A stretch of 64,000 nt of DNA. Origin: Cognatundibacterium luofuense (GTDB lineage Bacteria > Pseudomonadota > Gammaproteobacteria > Burkholderiales > Burkholderiaceae_D). The DNA lies in assembly GCF_018139685.1 (NCBI RefSeq), contig NZ_JAGSPN010000002.1:363642-427641 (forward strand), in the 5' to 3' direction. The notes below the pieces were generated by a model. It searched no databases. It saw nothing but the letters and a program-made list of their open reading frames with translations, and was not told the DNA's origin. Of this stretch, positions 8,529 through 17,438 are shown in pieces (the stretch's first letter is position 1; every line of letters starts with the position of its first letter). A program made the position numbers and the translations under genes.

Positions 8529-9779
8529 ATGCGCTTCTCTTCACAGTTTTCTTCGCGTACCCACGCGAACCTGATCTACACCGGTGTGGCGATTGCCTCC
8601 GGTGGCGTCGCGCTGTACACGCCGCTGATCGTCTCGCAAACCGGCCTGAAATTTTCCGGTTTCTGGGCTGCATCGATTCTGTTCGGCCTGAATCTGGGGC
8701 GCGTTGCCGGTGCATGGCTGGGTACGCGTTTTCCGGCGATTGCGAATCATCCTTTTTCTGTCTCCGGCAATATTCTGCTCGAAGGCATTGCGCTGTATTG
8801 TCTGGCTTTTCTGGATCAGGCCTGGGCGCTGGCCTTGTTTGCCACGATTGCGGGGCTGGGTAGCGGATTGTCATTTCCCGGTCTGAAATTCTTTCTGCTG
8901 AAACTGCGCGATCTCGATCAGTCTGCACTGTTCGCACGCTTGTCGATGTCGATACGGCTGGGGCTGGTCGCCGGTTATTTACTGGCTGGATGGATTCCGC
9001 ATGAGACCATGCAACTGGTGTTTCTGATCGTGCTGCTGACGTTCACGGGCTACGGGATACTGATGCTGATTGCGATGCGCGGCATCGTCATCAAAGAACA
9101 ACAGGCAGCAGACCCCGAAAGCCTGCACGGGCATGCCGCTCAGCAAGTCCATGCCCGCTTCCATCCGCGACAGCTGAACCAGCAGGCGGAACTGCCATGG
9201 CTGTTTTATATCTCGAATGCGGTGTTCTGGTGTCTGGCAATGCAGCCGAATATCAGCCTCAGCCTGCATATTCCGCACTTCACCCCGTCGATTCCGGTAT
9301 CCACGCCATTCTGGGTCGGGGCGCTGGTGATTATCGCGCTGCAAATGCCGGTCTCGAAACTGGCAGTGCGGGATCAGGATCATTTCCGTTTCCTGCGCTT
9401 CGGGTATCTCGGATTATTTGCCGGATTTGCGACGCTGGTGTGCTTTCCGCAATCGGCTGCCGCCGTGATTGCTGCCGCCGTTCTGATTTCTTTCGGGCAG
9501 ATTTTCTACGGCCCGTCGCTGGATGTGCTGACCGCCCGCTTCGCCGATAAAACCAATGCGGATACCGGCCGCTTAATGTCACGCCAGATGCTGTATCAGA
9601 GCAGTGGCAGCATGGCGGGCAGTTTATCCGGCGGTATCCTGTTCGATCTGGCGCAGCGTCTGCAGTTACCGGTACTGAACTGGGCTGCGCTGGCTGTGCT
9701 GGCACTGGTCATGTGCTGGTACAGTTACCGCACAATTCCCGCGCTGTACAAGCAAGCGGTACACAGTCAGCGTCAGTGA
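8529..9779 (+). CDS. MFS transporter
   Basis: A 416-residue integral membrane protein with about twelve hydrophobic segments in two groups split by a charged loop near residues 190-215 (EQQAADPESLHGH), the layout of a major facilitator. Motif-A-like GLNLGRVAGAWLGTRF lies after TM2. It resembles MDR-type MFS exporters, but the substrate cannot be told. The open frame extends to a TTG at 8493, and I prefer ATG 8529. No clear ribosome site at either. Its 3' end overlaps the convergent PilZ gene by seven bases. Confidence 0.8.
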   Translation: MRFSSQFSSRTHANLIYTGVAIASGGVALYTPLIVSQTGLKFSGFWAASILFGLNLGRVAGAWLGTRFPAIANHPFSVSGNILLEGIALYCLAFLDQAWALALFATIAGLGSGLSFPGLKFFLLKLRDLDQSALFARLSMSIRLGLVAGYLLAGWIPHETMQLVFLIVLLTFTGYGILMLIAMRGIVIKEQQAADPESLHGHAAQQVHARFHPRQLNQQAELPWLFYISNAVFWCLAMQPNISLSLHIPHFTPSIPVSTPFWVGALVIIALQMPVSKLAVRDQDHFRFLRFGYLGLFAGFATLVCFPQSAAAVIAAAVLISFGQIFYGPSLDVLTARFADKTNADTGRLMSRQMLYQSSGSMAGSLSGGILFDLAQRLQLPVLNWAALAVLALVMCWYSYRTIPALYKQAVHSQRQ

Positions 9780-10189
9780 TGGCACTGAAATACCGGTGTC
9801 AGCTGGCAGCGCAACACTTGCTGCGGCTGATCCGCAATTAAGGCCTGCAGCAAACCGGCAGCGCCTTCCTGCGCATGATGAAAACGAAAACCGGTACGTG
9901 CATACAAACTTTCATGCTGCGCAGACCAGACATAATCCAGACGCACTGCCGGCAACTGCATGCGCTCACCTGCAGTATCCAGCAAATGCAGCATCCATGC
10001 TGACGATTGCGGACGATCTTCCCAGACCGTCATCACCTGTACACCGGACTCACTGATATCCACAATCAACCCCGTTACGGCATCATCCTGTGGCTGTTTG
10101 TTGAATACCCACACCGGCACAAACTCGCGGTCACGGGTTAAACGAAAGAATTGCACACGCTGAAACTGCCTTTTTTCTGCTGTATTCAT
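9773..10189 (-). CDS. PilZ-domain protein (c-di-GMP binding)
   Basis: A 138-residue single-domain PilZ protein. Both ligand motifs are present: R7-x-x-x-R11 in KRQFQR and D44-x-S46-x-x-G49 in DISESGVQV, with about 33 residues between them as usual. Such proteins bind cyclic di-GMP and pass the signal to motility or surface polysaccharide machinery; no target gene is nearby. The start is ATG 10189; a TTG two codons upstream is in frame. Confidence 0.87.
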   Translation of the reverse strand: MNTAEKRQFQRVQFFRLTRDREFVPVWVFNKQPQDDAVTGLIVDISESGVQVMTVWEDRPQSSAWMLHLLDTAGERMQLPAVRLDYVWSAQHESLYARTGFRFHHAQEGAAGLLQALIADQPQQVLRCQLTPVFQCHH

Positions 10190-10353
10190 ACACAAAATGT
10201 AAAAACGGATGGCAAAAGTGCCGAAAATCGGCGCTGTCAGTTAACTGTCAAGAATGCCCGTTACAATAGCGCCGGAGAATGGTTCGATACCATAAGTGTG
10301 AAATATGACCCGCTCGTGACGCTGAAACAGCACGCGAAGGCAGTTGAAGAGAG

Positions 10354-10821
10354 ATGCAAAACATGTTGCCCTGGCAGCGCATTCACGGTGAATGGCAAAT
10401 CAGCCTGGTTGGCAATGTCCTGATACGGACATTTGCCGGCAATTTCAATGACGCAGGCACGCTTGCCTGCTATGAAGAATTTAAGGAAAAGGCTCCGAAA
10501 CAAGGATCATGGGCCAGTCTTGCTGATGGCCGTTTCTGGGAAATGTCCACCCAGTCCGCCCTTCAAACCTATCAGGGCATGCGTGACTGGGCGTTTGAAA
10601 ACGGATGCGAACACATCGTTTTCATTTTGCCGAGCAAATTTCACAAAATTATTGTGGAACGCGAAACGCAGGCGATTTCAGACCCGCGCTACCATCTGTG
10701 CTTCAATCTTGAGCATGCCTGCGAACAGTTGACCAAACTGGGTTTTCCCTTATCTCTGGCAGACTATCCGCATACAGCATTTGCCGAAAAAGCGCGTCGC
10801 CAGTACGGCGAGACTGCCTGA
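10354..10821 (+). CDS. SpoIIAA-like (STAS/SEC14-type) small protein
   Basis: A 155-residue soluble protein that looks like the SpoIIAA-like family: an early strand pair (WQISLVGNVLIRTFAG), a segment GSWASLADGRFWEMSTQSAL, then a helix and the strand HIVFILPS. No signal peptide or membrane segment. The function of this family in proteobacteria is not established. It is convergent with the MazG-like gene (19 bp apart). The start may be M1 or M4. Confidence 0.6.
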   Translation: MQNMLPWQRIHGEWQISLVGNVLIRTFAGNFNDAGTLACYEEFKEKAPKQGSWASLADGRFWEMSTQSALQTYQGMRDWAFENGCEHIVFILPSKFHKIIVERETQAISDPRYHLCFNLEHACEQLTKLGFPLSLADYPHTAFAEKARRQYGETA

Positions 10822-10840
10822 CACGTGTTGCAGGTAGCGC

Positions 10841-11233
10841 TTATGCAGGTGTATCCGCTGGTGCTTTCTTCGCACTTCCCTTTGCCGTACTGACCGGATA
10901 GCGCAGCGTATTCCGGTCAATTTTGCTGTTGCAGGCCGCAGCCAAATCGACCTGTAAGCGATCTGCCATCAGCAAAAGGTAACACAGCACATCCGCCATT
11001 TCATCGCTGACCGCCTGCAATTGCGCTTCACTCAGCTCACTGCGTTCACCCGCCTGCAACCATTGAAACGGTTCTAATAATTCTGCTGCTTCCACCGCCA
11101 GCGCACTGGCAAGGTTTTTCGGGGTGTGAAACTGCGCCCACTGGCGCTCATCACGAAATGCTGCCAGCCTGCGCTGTAATTGCGTCAGCCGGTCTTCGTC
11201 ACCGGATTCGGAATGCGGGATATTGTTATTCAT
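10841..11233 (-). CDS. MazG-like nucleotide pyrophosphohydrolase
   Basis: A 130-residue all-alpha NTP pyrophosphohydrolase of the RS21-C6/dCTPase branch of the MazG superfamily. It has the Mg-binding signature E48-x-x-E51 (VEAAELLEPFQW) and E78-x-x-D81 (DEMADVLCYL), plus the lead-in FHTPKNLASAL typical of that branch. It would hydrolyse dCTP or modified nucleotides to monophosphates, house-cleaning the pool. The last 25 residues are a Lys/Ala/Pro tail. Ribosome site AAAGGCAG precedes the ATG. Confidence 0.85.
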   Translation of the reverse strand: MNNNIPHSESGDEDRLTQLQRRLAAFRDERQWAQFHTPKNLASALAVEAAELLEPFQWLQAGERSELSEAQLQAVSDEMADVLCYLLLMADRLQVDLAAACNSKIDRNTLRYPVSTAKGSAKKAPADTPA

Positions 11234-11479
11234 CGTACTCTGCCTTTAGCCAGACCGCATTTTATCAGCCGCACAGCGCACATCTGCACTGATATAAAGC
11301 CGTAGTTTGCTGCTTGCGATGCAGCAACGCAAATCTCCGCTCAGCAAAATAGTCCTGCGGAATCAGGGAGACACAGAGTAAAATCAGTTTGTTGCATCGC
11401 ATCATCCGCACGATTTTCAGGTTTTCTGTTTCAGCGTTTTTCCGACAATAGCGCAGTCTTCCGAATGAAGGAGAACTTC

Positions 11480-12358
11480 ATGGCAACTTCCGGTTTTACT
11501 CAGTCTCAGGTATTTGAACAACCCGCAACGATGTTGCGTCAGCTTTCTGAACAAGGTTTGCAGCAATATCAAGGCATGCTGCAGTGGCAATGGGAAACCA
11601 GCCTGCGTATGCTGCAGGAATTCAGTCAGCTTGGCCAGTTCTGGCTGGGCTCTCACAGTCTGCACGACGCCGTCAGCAATCAGCAGCAACAAATCAGCGA
11701 TTTCTTCCGTTTCTTCCAGTCTGAACAGCATAACTGGGACAGCGTACAATCCGCAGCCCGCGACTTCTGGCAACAATTCACCGGCGAGCAGCACCCGCTG
11801 GTCAAACTGCAACTGCAAAGCATGACCCGTTTTCAGGAAAATGCTGCTCCAGTCGTGCAACCGGTCGCTGTCAGTGTCAGTATTCCCGGCCCGGTGAGTG
11901 TGCAGGCAGTCGCAGAAGTAATCGCCAGTCCGGTACAAAAAGAACTGGTACTGCAGCCGGAACCGGCAGTAATCCAGGCCGCAGACATTCCCGCAGCGCC
12001 GGTCGCTGAAGTCCGTAAGGAAGTCAGTACTGAAACAGCTAAGGCTGCAACCGAAAAGGCAGAAGATACACCAGTCGCCGTAGTCAGTGCCGCGCCTGCA
12101 AAAGTCACTCCGGCACCGGCAGCCAAAGCACCTGTTGTGAAAACTGTCGCTGCCAAACCTGTAAAAAAGGTCGTCGCAAAACCTGCACCAGCAGTAACAA
12201 CACCGGTCACCGCAAGCGTGAAAACCGGCTTCCCGACACCGGACACCAGCCATCTGAAAGCCGAAGCCGCTAAAAACGGTGACAAAAAACCGGTGGCCGT
12301 TAAAAAAGCCATCGCACCGGCGCTTGTCAAAAAAACGGTCAGCAAATCGAAGAGCTGA
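11480..12358 (+). CDS. Phasin-like protein with long Ala/Lys/Pro tail
   Basis: A 292-residue protein in two parts. Residues 1-125 are helical and Gln/aromatic-rich (QLSEQGLQQYQGMLQW, SDFFRFFQSEQ), like granule-associated phasins that coat polyhydroxyalkanoate inclusions. Residues 126-292 are a low-complexity Val/Ala/Pro tract that becomes Lys-rich, with AAKP/VKK pieces like histone-H1-type tails, and could bind DNA or polyphosphate. I start at ATG 11480 behind GAAGGAG; an ATG at 11465 overlaps that ribosome site. No PHA synthase gene is in the window, so the phasin call rests on composition alone. Confidence 0.55.
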   Translation: MATSGFTQSQVFEQPATMLRQLSEQGLQQYQGMLQWQWETSLRMLQEFSQLGQFWLGSHSLHDAVSNQQQQISDFFRFFQSEQHNWDSVQSAARDFWQQFTGEQHPLVKLQLQSMTRFQENAAPVVQPVAVSVSIPGPVSVQAVAEVIASPVQKELVLQPEPAVIQAADIPAAPVAEVRKEVSTETAKAATEKAEDTPVAVVSAAPAKVTPAPAAKAPVVKTVAAKPVKKVVAKPAPAVTTPVTASVKTGFPTPDTSHLKAEAAKNGDKKPVAVKKAIAPALVKKTVSKSKS

Positions 12359-12392
12359 TTTCTGCGCAAACAGCTTTCACAAGTACGACACA

Positions 12393-12419
12393 AACGCCGG
12401 TCTCTGACCGGCGTTTTTT
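12393..12419 (+). terminator. Rho-independent terminator
   Basis: ACGCCGGTC and GACCGGCGT form a perfect stem with a three-base loop followed by six T, 34 bp after the phasin-like gene. Confidence 0.92.
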
Positions 12420-12515
12420 ACGTCACTGCACTGCGCGATCAGATAAGCATTCAAAAAATACAGGCCCATCACAGTAATCAGCGATAATCGGACATCCTGT
12501 TTCTTTTCAGACACC

Positions 12516-13535
12516 ATGGCACGCCGTCCAAGCTTATCCACCCTCTATCTGCGCAAACCCGATGCCGCGGAAACCCGGCATCTGCAACAGTTGCAGGCTT
12601 TATATGACGCTGCCGGTCAGAACGCTTTTCTGGCCGATGATGACACGCTGCGTTGCCTGTATCTGCAACCCGGCGTCATGCAAAGCGCGATGCTGACAGA
12701 GTATCCGTGGTATCTGGTGTGCGCTTATGCAAGGCTGATGATGAGTGCACTGGTACAGCAACCACGCCCCGCATCTGCATGGATACTGGGACAGGGCGGC
12801 GGTTCACTGAGCCGTTTTTTGCAATATGCGTCACCGGATTGCCGGACCGATGCAGTGGAAATTGATGAGACCGTACTGCGTTTGTACAAACAACTGCAAC
12901 CTGCACCGGAGGACAATCCTGTCGCCTTGCATCATGCAGATGCCACGGTATGGTTACCTGCTCAGGTTGAAGCCGGTCGCCGCACAGATTTATTGCTGAT
13001 TGATGTGTACGACCGCAACGGTCTGGTACCGGCGCTGAACACACCGGCCTTTTATGCCAGTTGTGCCGCTGCGCTCAGCACTCAGGGCATGCTGGTCGCC
13101 AATGTCTGGGGAAAGCCGTCGCAACTCAGCATCATGCTGGCAGATCTGCGACAACAGTTTGCCAGCGTGCAATGGGCGCGTTCGCCGGATAGCTATAACC
13201 TGCTGGTGTTCGCCTGTCAGGCACCGGTATCAACGGAAATACGCCAACAACATGCGAACGAGCTGAACCAGCGTATTCCGGCGCTGAATATCCATGACAG
13301 CCTGCAGCGCCTGCGAACACTGCCCGCAGCAGCCAGTAAAGACGAAGATCTGAGCCGGATTACCGATGATTTGCGCAGTGTTCTGATACCGGACAGCGCG
13401 GTTCCGCAAAACTATCCGGACTGGAAACGTAATGTCTTGCAACAGGCAAAGGCATTGCTGTCGCTTCCTGCTGACAAAATCACGCCTTCCGGCCTGAAAG
13501 CCAATGGCAATTGCGCTGGCGAATTGCCAGCCTGA
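12516..13535 (+). CDS. Spermidine-synthase-like methyltransferase-fold protein
   Basis: A 339-residue protein of the polyamine aminopropyltransferase fold. The nucleotide-binding glycine motif reads AWILGQGGGSLSRF and is followed by the acidic strand end AVEIDETVL; LLLIDVYDRNG is the region that in true enzymes carries the catalytic DxxD/PxG segment. The match there is weak, so it may be a non-catalytic or differently specific relative, as in the many fused or orphan spermidine-synthase-like proteins. The C-terminal 90 residues are unfamiliar. It is followed 62 bp later by a small conserved gene. Confidence 0.7.
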   Translation: MARRPSLSTLYLRKPDAAETRHLQQLQALYDAAGQNAFLADDDTLRCLYLQPGVMQSAMLTEYPWYLVCAYARLMMSALVQQPRPASAWILGQGGGSLSRFLQYASPDCRTDAVEIDETVLRLYKQLQPAPEDNPVALHHADATVWLPAQVEAGRRTDLLLIDVYDRNGLVPALNTPAFYASCAAALSTQGMLVANVWGKPSQLSIMLADLRQQFASVQWARSPDSYNLLVFACQAPVSTEIRQQHANELNQRIPALNIHDSLQRLRTLPAAASKDEDLSRITDDLRSVLIPDSAVPQNYPDWKRNVLQQAKALLSLPADKITPSGLKANGNCAGELPA

Positions 13536-13597
13536 CAGGAATCTGGCAATCTCACAGCGAATCCGGTCGTGACTGACAGACCGGTAGCGGAGCAATT

Positions 13598-13969
13598 ATG
13601 TACGACGAAAATGACTTTACTGCGATCTCCAAGTTTTTAAAACTCGGAGTCAAAATTACCTTCCGTGACCCGATGGGGAATAATCCGGCTTTTGAAACCA
13701 GTTTCCCGAATCCGCGCGGCGGCGTGGTACAGATTCGTGAAAAGAGTTTGTACGATGTGGAGCGCAAACTGCGTGCGCTATTAAGTAACGATACGCCGGT
13801 AAAAACCAAGCTGGCGCCGTTTGCCTATCTGGGTACCAACTTCCGTGGCCTGCTGTATTGCACCCGTGGCTCGAACGAATTCATTGTCGAAGAAACGCAC
13901 AATGTATTCGGCTCTGAATCCAAACGGATCGTGCGTCAGGCCGACGACTTCAATCAGTTACTCAGCTGA
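13598..13969 (+). CDS. Conserved small protein, unknown function
   Basis: A 123-residue soluble basic protein with no signal peptide and no motif I know. Visible features are VKITFRDPMGNNPAFETSFPNPRGG and a long region rich in short strands. Good ribosome site AGCGGAG before ATG. A perfect hairpin overlaps the stop codon. Function unknown. Confidence 0.6.
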   Translation: MYDENDFTAISKFLKLGVKITFRDPMGNNPAFETSFPNPRGGVVQIREKSLYDVERKLRALLSNDTPVKTKLAPFAYLGTNFRGLLYCTRGSNEFIVEETHNVFGSESKRIVRQADDFNQLLS

Positions 13970-13992
13970 CGCAACACGCGTCTGCGTCAGCT
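13964..13992 (+). terminator. Hairpin spanning the stop codon
   Basis: AGCTGACGCA and TGCGTCAGCT form a perfect 10-bp stem with a nine-base loop that includes the stop codon of the 13598 gene. The T-rich tail (TCTGCTTCTGCTTCC) is interrupted, so termination is only likely. Confidence 0.5.
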
Positions 13993-14022
13993 TCTGCTTC
14001 TGCTTCCGTTCGGCGCTTCAGT

Positions 14023-14074
14023 GCGTCATTCGCCGGCACCGGCGGCACTGGCCGACAAACCGCGTCATTCACCG
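14023..14074. promoter_or_regulatory. Direct-repeat pair upstream of the LytST operon
   Basis: GCGTCATTCGCCG (14023-14035) and GCGTCATTCACCG (14062-14074) match at 12 of 13 positions, 39 bp apart, 73-124 bp before the first gene. LytTR regulators bind direct repeats, though usually closer together, so this is only a candidate. Confidence 0.3.
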
Positions 14075-14146
14075 ACTGATGCGCGACATCTTTACGCCAG
14101 CGGTTTATTCTGCCTTCATCAAATCAAACACATGAAGGAGAATATC

Positions 14147-14503
14147 ATGCGTGACGAATGTCAGAATCCGGTCGCTCAGCGTCGTAAAAATCTCGTATTT
14201 GGTCTGGCGCTGATTGCTGCCGGTGCCTTTTTTATGACCAACGACTGGATCGTCATCACACAATTACGCTGGTGGCACTGGGCTTCCGGCGCGATAGCAC
14301 TATCCGGCCTGATCGAACTGGTCAGCGCGCAGAATGCATCCCATGTTGGCCGCTCTGTCTGCACGCTGATCATTGCTGGCTGGTTATATGCTTCCGCAGA
14401 ACATCTTTGGGGCTGGAATTTCTCTAACAGCTGGCCACTGTTGCTGATCGGTGCTGGTGCACAGTATCTGATCGGCGGTATGTTTTCTTCTGACAAAAAA
14501 TAA
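14147..14503 (+). CDS. DUF5668/LiaF-TM-type membrane protein
   Basis: A 118-residue membrane protein with four short hydrophobic segments, starting after a basic RRKNLVFG and including NSWPLLLIGAGAQYLIGG, which is the LiaF-type transmembrane repeat. The start at ATG 14147 is set by AAGGAGAA six bases before. It is the first gene of a five-gene run with the LiaF-like protein, a LytS kinase and a LytTR regulator. By family it would sit in the inner membrane and influence envelope-stress signalling. This is inference. Confidence 0.72.
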   Translation: MRDECQNPVAQRRKNLVFGLALIAAGAFFMTNDWIVITQLRWWHWASGAIALSGLIELVSAQNASHVGRSVCTLIIAGWLYASAEHLWGWNFSNSWPLLLIGAGAQYLIGGMFSSDKK

Positions 14504-14519
14504 TTCACGGAGCCCTGTC

Positions 14520-15212
14520 ATGTCTGCTCGCAAACAACAAAACCGCGTCGTCTTTGGCGCTGCCCTGTTAATTTTCGGTGTTCTGGCTTTACTGGATAAT
14601 CTGAATATTTTCAGTCATCTGAATTTCCTGCACTTCTGGCCAACCCTGTTCATTCTGGTCGGTATTTTAAAAATGTCGCGCAGCAATACCATTTCCGGAC
14701 AATTAATCGGCGGCGGATTTGTCGCCTGGGGCGCAATCCTGACGCTGAAATATATGGGCATCATCAGCTTTGATATGCGCCATATCTGGCCGATGTTACT
14801 GATTCTCGGCGGCCTCGCGGTCATTTTCAAAGATAAGCTGATCAGTGAAACCCAGTGGGGCGGTGTCGGTGAAGGTGCGGGTCAATCCGAGGTATGCAAT
14901 GTATCTGCGGTCATGAGCGGTGCGAATGTACAAAACTCTGCTGTGAATTTTCGCGGTGGTGAACTGACGGCGGTTATGGGCGGCATCGAACTGGATCTGC
15001 GCGGTGCGCAATTGCAGCAGGATGCCACGCTGAATGTATTTACCATGTGGGGTGGCATCAGCATCAGAGTTCCTCAGGACTGGACAGTGATGTCACAAGG
15101 TGTTCCGCTGCTCGGCGGTATCGACGATAAAACCGTGCCACCGGCAATGCCTGGAAAACGTCTGGTGATTCAGGGATACGCCATCATGGGTGGCGTGGAA
15201 ATCAAAAACTGA
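14520..15212 (+). CDS. LiaF-like membrane protein (cell-wall-active antibiotic response family)
   Basis: A 230-residue protein with four N-terminal membrane segments (residues about 10-105, with FWPTLFILVGILK and IWPMLLILGGLAVIF) and a C-terminal soluble domain of the LiaF C-terminal type. That domain shows repeated strand turns AVMSGANVQNSAVNFRGG, AVMGGIELDLRGA, MWGGISIRVP and YAIMGGVEI, a right-handed beta-helix pattern. In Firmicutes LiaF restrains its histidine kinase; here the partner kinase would be LytS-like. One base separates its stop from the kinase ATG, so translation is coupled. Confidence 0.8.
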   Translation: MSARKQQNRVVFGAALLIFGVLALLDNLNIFSHLNFLHFWPTLFILVGILKMSRSNTISGQLIGGGFVAWGAILTLKYMGIISFDMRHIWPMLLILGGLAVIFKDKLISETQWGGVGEGAGQSEVCNVSAVMSGANVQNSAVNFRGGELTAVMGGIELDLRGAQLQQDATLNVFTMWGGISIRVPQDWTVMSQGVPLLGGIDDKTVPPAMPGKRLVIQGYAIMGGVEIKN

Positions 15213-15213
15213 G

Positions 15214-16284
15214 ATGCATCCGCTGCTCAACAATCCGCAACGGGTCGCATGGTATCTGGCAGGCTGGCTGTTGCTCAGCCTGCCGTGGATCAGGCTGGCA
15301 CACACCAGCCTGCAATTTTCTGTCTGGGCCGCAGCGGTTCTGGTGATTCCGGTCATGCTGATTACCGGCATTATCTGCAGCTCTGCTTATTATCTGTGTA
15401 AAGCCATGCCGTCTAACCGGCGCAGTCTGGGACAAACCCTGATGGCATTTGGCTTGTCTTCCGCTGTATCTGCACTGCTGGTGATGGCATTAATCAGTGC
15501 ATGGCATCAGGCACTGGTTTTGCTGGCAGGAACCGAGTTTCAGTGGCAATGGCAGGAGCATCAGTCATGGCTGCTCGGTGGCAGTGCTGCGATTTTGTTT
15601 TTACTGAACTTGCTCGCTTATGATGTATTTCTGAGTTTTGAACAAGTACGCATCAGCGAACAGACAGCAACGGCGGCACAACTGGCAGCGCGCGATGCAG
15701 AACTGCAAGTGTTGCGCTCCCAAATTGATCCGCATTTCTTATTTAACAGTTTACATTCCATCAGCGCGCTGACCGCCATTGCACCGGAACGCGCACGCGA
15801 TATGACGATTGCACTGGCCGATTTTTTCCGGCTGACGCTGCGCGCGGGTCAGGAAGACAAAATCCGCTTACAGGATGAACTGCAGCTGTGCCAGCACTTT
15901 CTGACTGTGGAAGGCATACGCTTCGGCCCAAAACTGCAATATCAGCCGGAAGTCGCAGAAGGTCTGAATCTCGCGCTGATACCGTCTATGCTGATACAGC
16001 CCTTACTGGAAAACGCGATCAAGCATGGCATTCAGCATTTACGTAAAGGTGGTTGCATCCGTTTGCAAATCCATGCGGATCAGGGCTGGCTGCATATACA
16101 GTTACACAATCCGGTAGCCGACAGCATTGCCACCGATGAACGCAGCCGTTCCGGTATCGGTTTGCGCAATTTATCAGAACGCTGTCAAGCCATGTACGCT
16201 GGCCGCGCCCGCGTCAGCCACGCACTGGCTGACGGCATGTTCTCTATTTCAGTCACGCTTCCTCTGGAGTTTGCTGCATCATGA
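15214..16284 (+). CDS. LytS/YehU-type sensor histidine kinase
   Basis: A 356-residue kinase with four membrane helices (residues about 12-140), a short coiled linker, and the His_kinase domain. Phospho-His is H174 in QIDPHFLFNSL, and the ATP-binding N-box is LLENAIKHGI with a later GIGLRNLSERC G-box. No large sensory loop is visible, so the signal is probably read in the membrane, perhaps through the two LiaF-type proteins encoded just upstream. ATG 15214 is preferred over an in-frame GTG inside the previous gene. The stop overlaps the next start (ATGA). Confidence 0.88.
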   Translation: MHPLLNNPQRVAWYLAGWLLLSLPWIRLAHTSLQFSVWAAAVLVIPVMLITGIICSSAYYLCKAMPSNRRSLGQTLMAFGLSSAVSALLVMALISAWHQALVLLAGTEFQWQWQEHQSWLLGGSAAILFLLNLLAYDVFLSFEQVRISEQTATAAQLAARDAELQVLRSQIDPHFLFNSLHSISALTAIAPERARDMTIALADFFRLTLRAGQEDKIRLQDELQLCQHFLTVEGIRFGPKLQYQPEVAEGLNLALIPSMLIQPLLENAIKHGIQHLRKGGCIRLQIHADQGWLHIQLHNPVADSIATDERSRSGIGLRNLSERCQAMYAGRARVSHALADGMFSISVTLPLEFAAS

Positions 16285-17030
16285 AAACACAATGGCAGAT
16301 ATGTATTGCCGACGATGAATATCTGGCACGTGAACTGCTCAAAGAATTTCTGCGTCCGTTTCCGGAATTTTGTGTGGCATGGGAATGTGAAACCGGACAA
16401 GAAGCAGCCGATGTGATCCGCAATCACAATCCGGATCTGGTATTTCTGGACATTCAAATGCCGGAACTGACCGGGCTGGAGGTACTGGAAGTGACAGGCC
16501 GCCAGCATGGTGTGATTTTCACCACCGCCTATGATCAGCATGCATTAAAAGCCTTCGATTTACATGCAGTCGATTACCTGCTGAAGCCGTTTTCGCGTGA
16601 GCGCTTTGAAACCGCGCTGAACAAAGCGCGCCAGCAAGCAGCAGCGCAGGACAATCCGCCACTGAAACAACTGGTCAGTCAGCATCAGCAACAGGTGCAA
16701 CGGATACTGTTACGGGAACGCGGTCAGACCATCGCCATTCCGTTCGAAGAACTGCTGTATGCCGAAGCGCAGGATGATTATGTGGTGCTGCACACCGCTG
16801 CCCGCAGCTGGATGAAAACGCAAACCCTGAGTGAACTGGAACAGCAGTTACCCTCGACGCAATTTATTCGTGTCCACCGTTCTTACATGCTGAATCTGCA
16901 AGCACTGGAAAGTTTGCAAAAACTCAGTAAGGACAGCCATCAGGCGGTGGTACAGGGTGGAAAAACCGTGCCGGTCAGTCGTTCCGGTCTGGATAAGCTG
17001 CGGGCAGCGGGACTGGATCGCATCAGCTGA
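16281..17030 (+). CDS. LytTR-family response regulator
   Basis: A 249-residue regulator. Receiver residues 1-120 carry the acidic pair D11-D12, phosphoacceptor D57 (VFLDIQMPE), T81/T82 and K102 (LLKPF). The LytTR DNA-binding domain follows at about 145-245 (AIPFEELLYAEAQDDYVVLHT to FIRVHRSYMLNLQAL). The ATGA overlap with the kinase shows they form a pair. It would bind direct repeats, and a candidate pair lies before the operon. Confidence 0.92.
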   Translation: MKTQWQICIADDEYLARELLKEFLRPFPEFCVAWECETGQEAADVIRNHNPDLVFLDIQMPELTGLEVLEVTGRQHGVIFTTAYDQHALKAFDLHAVDYLLKPFSRERFETALNKARQQAAAQDNPPLKQLVSQHQQQVQRILLRERGQTIAIPFEELLYAEAQDDYVVLHTAARSWMKTQTLSELEQQLPSTQFIRVHRSYMLNLQALESLQKLSKDSHQAVVQGGKTVPVSRSGLDKLRAAGLDRIS

Positions 17031-17147
17031 TCCGGCGCTATCGCCACTGATACCGCGAAAGCGGCGTTTCATCGCAATGCGATTTCCGGCTTGCCCGGAA
17101 AAGCGCAGTATGCACTCTGTCAGCCAACATCAACAGGGAGAAACAAC

Positions 17148-17438
17148 ATGGCACATCCTGATCGTATTGAAGTAATTTTCCGTCAGACCATCGAAGAATT
17201 TCTGTATCTGGCGCGCCGCGCCTTCCGTGCACTGGATGAACTGCCGCTGCCGCGTCTGCTGCTGGCCTGTCTGGTGATTGCACTGATGATCAGTGTGATT
17301 CCGCTGGCAGTCAGCCTGTTTCTGATTTTTCTGGGCGTGAAGCTGCTGATGGGGCTGGTGTTTTATAACGTGCATCAGCAAAAAGGGAAATCACCGCGAC
17401 TGGCAGATGCGCCGCCAGCCGCTGATGATCATCGCTGA
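17148..17438 (+). CDS. Small inner-membrane protein
   Basis: A 96-residue protein with an amphipathic start (IEVIFRQTIEEFLYLARRAF), two adjacent hydrophobic helices (residues about 38-76) and a polar tail. The start is ATG 17148 after CAGGGAGA. It follows the LytTR regulator by 117 bp and may be part of that regulon. No family recognised. Its stop lies back to back with that of pyrF. Confidence 0.6.
   Translation: MAHPDRIEVIFRQTIEEFLYLARRAFRALDELPLPRLLLACLVIALMISVIPLAVSLFLIFLGVKLLMGLVFYNVHQQKGKSPRLADAPPAADDHR

Noticed and set aside
8242-8937. 231-aa open frame on the minus strand
   Set aside because: Antisense to the start of the MFS gene and repeat copy 1.
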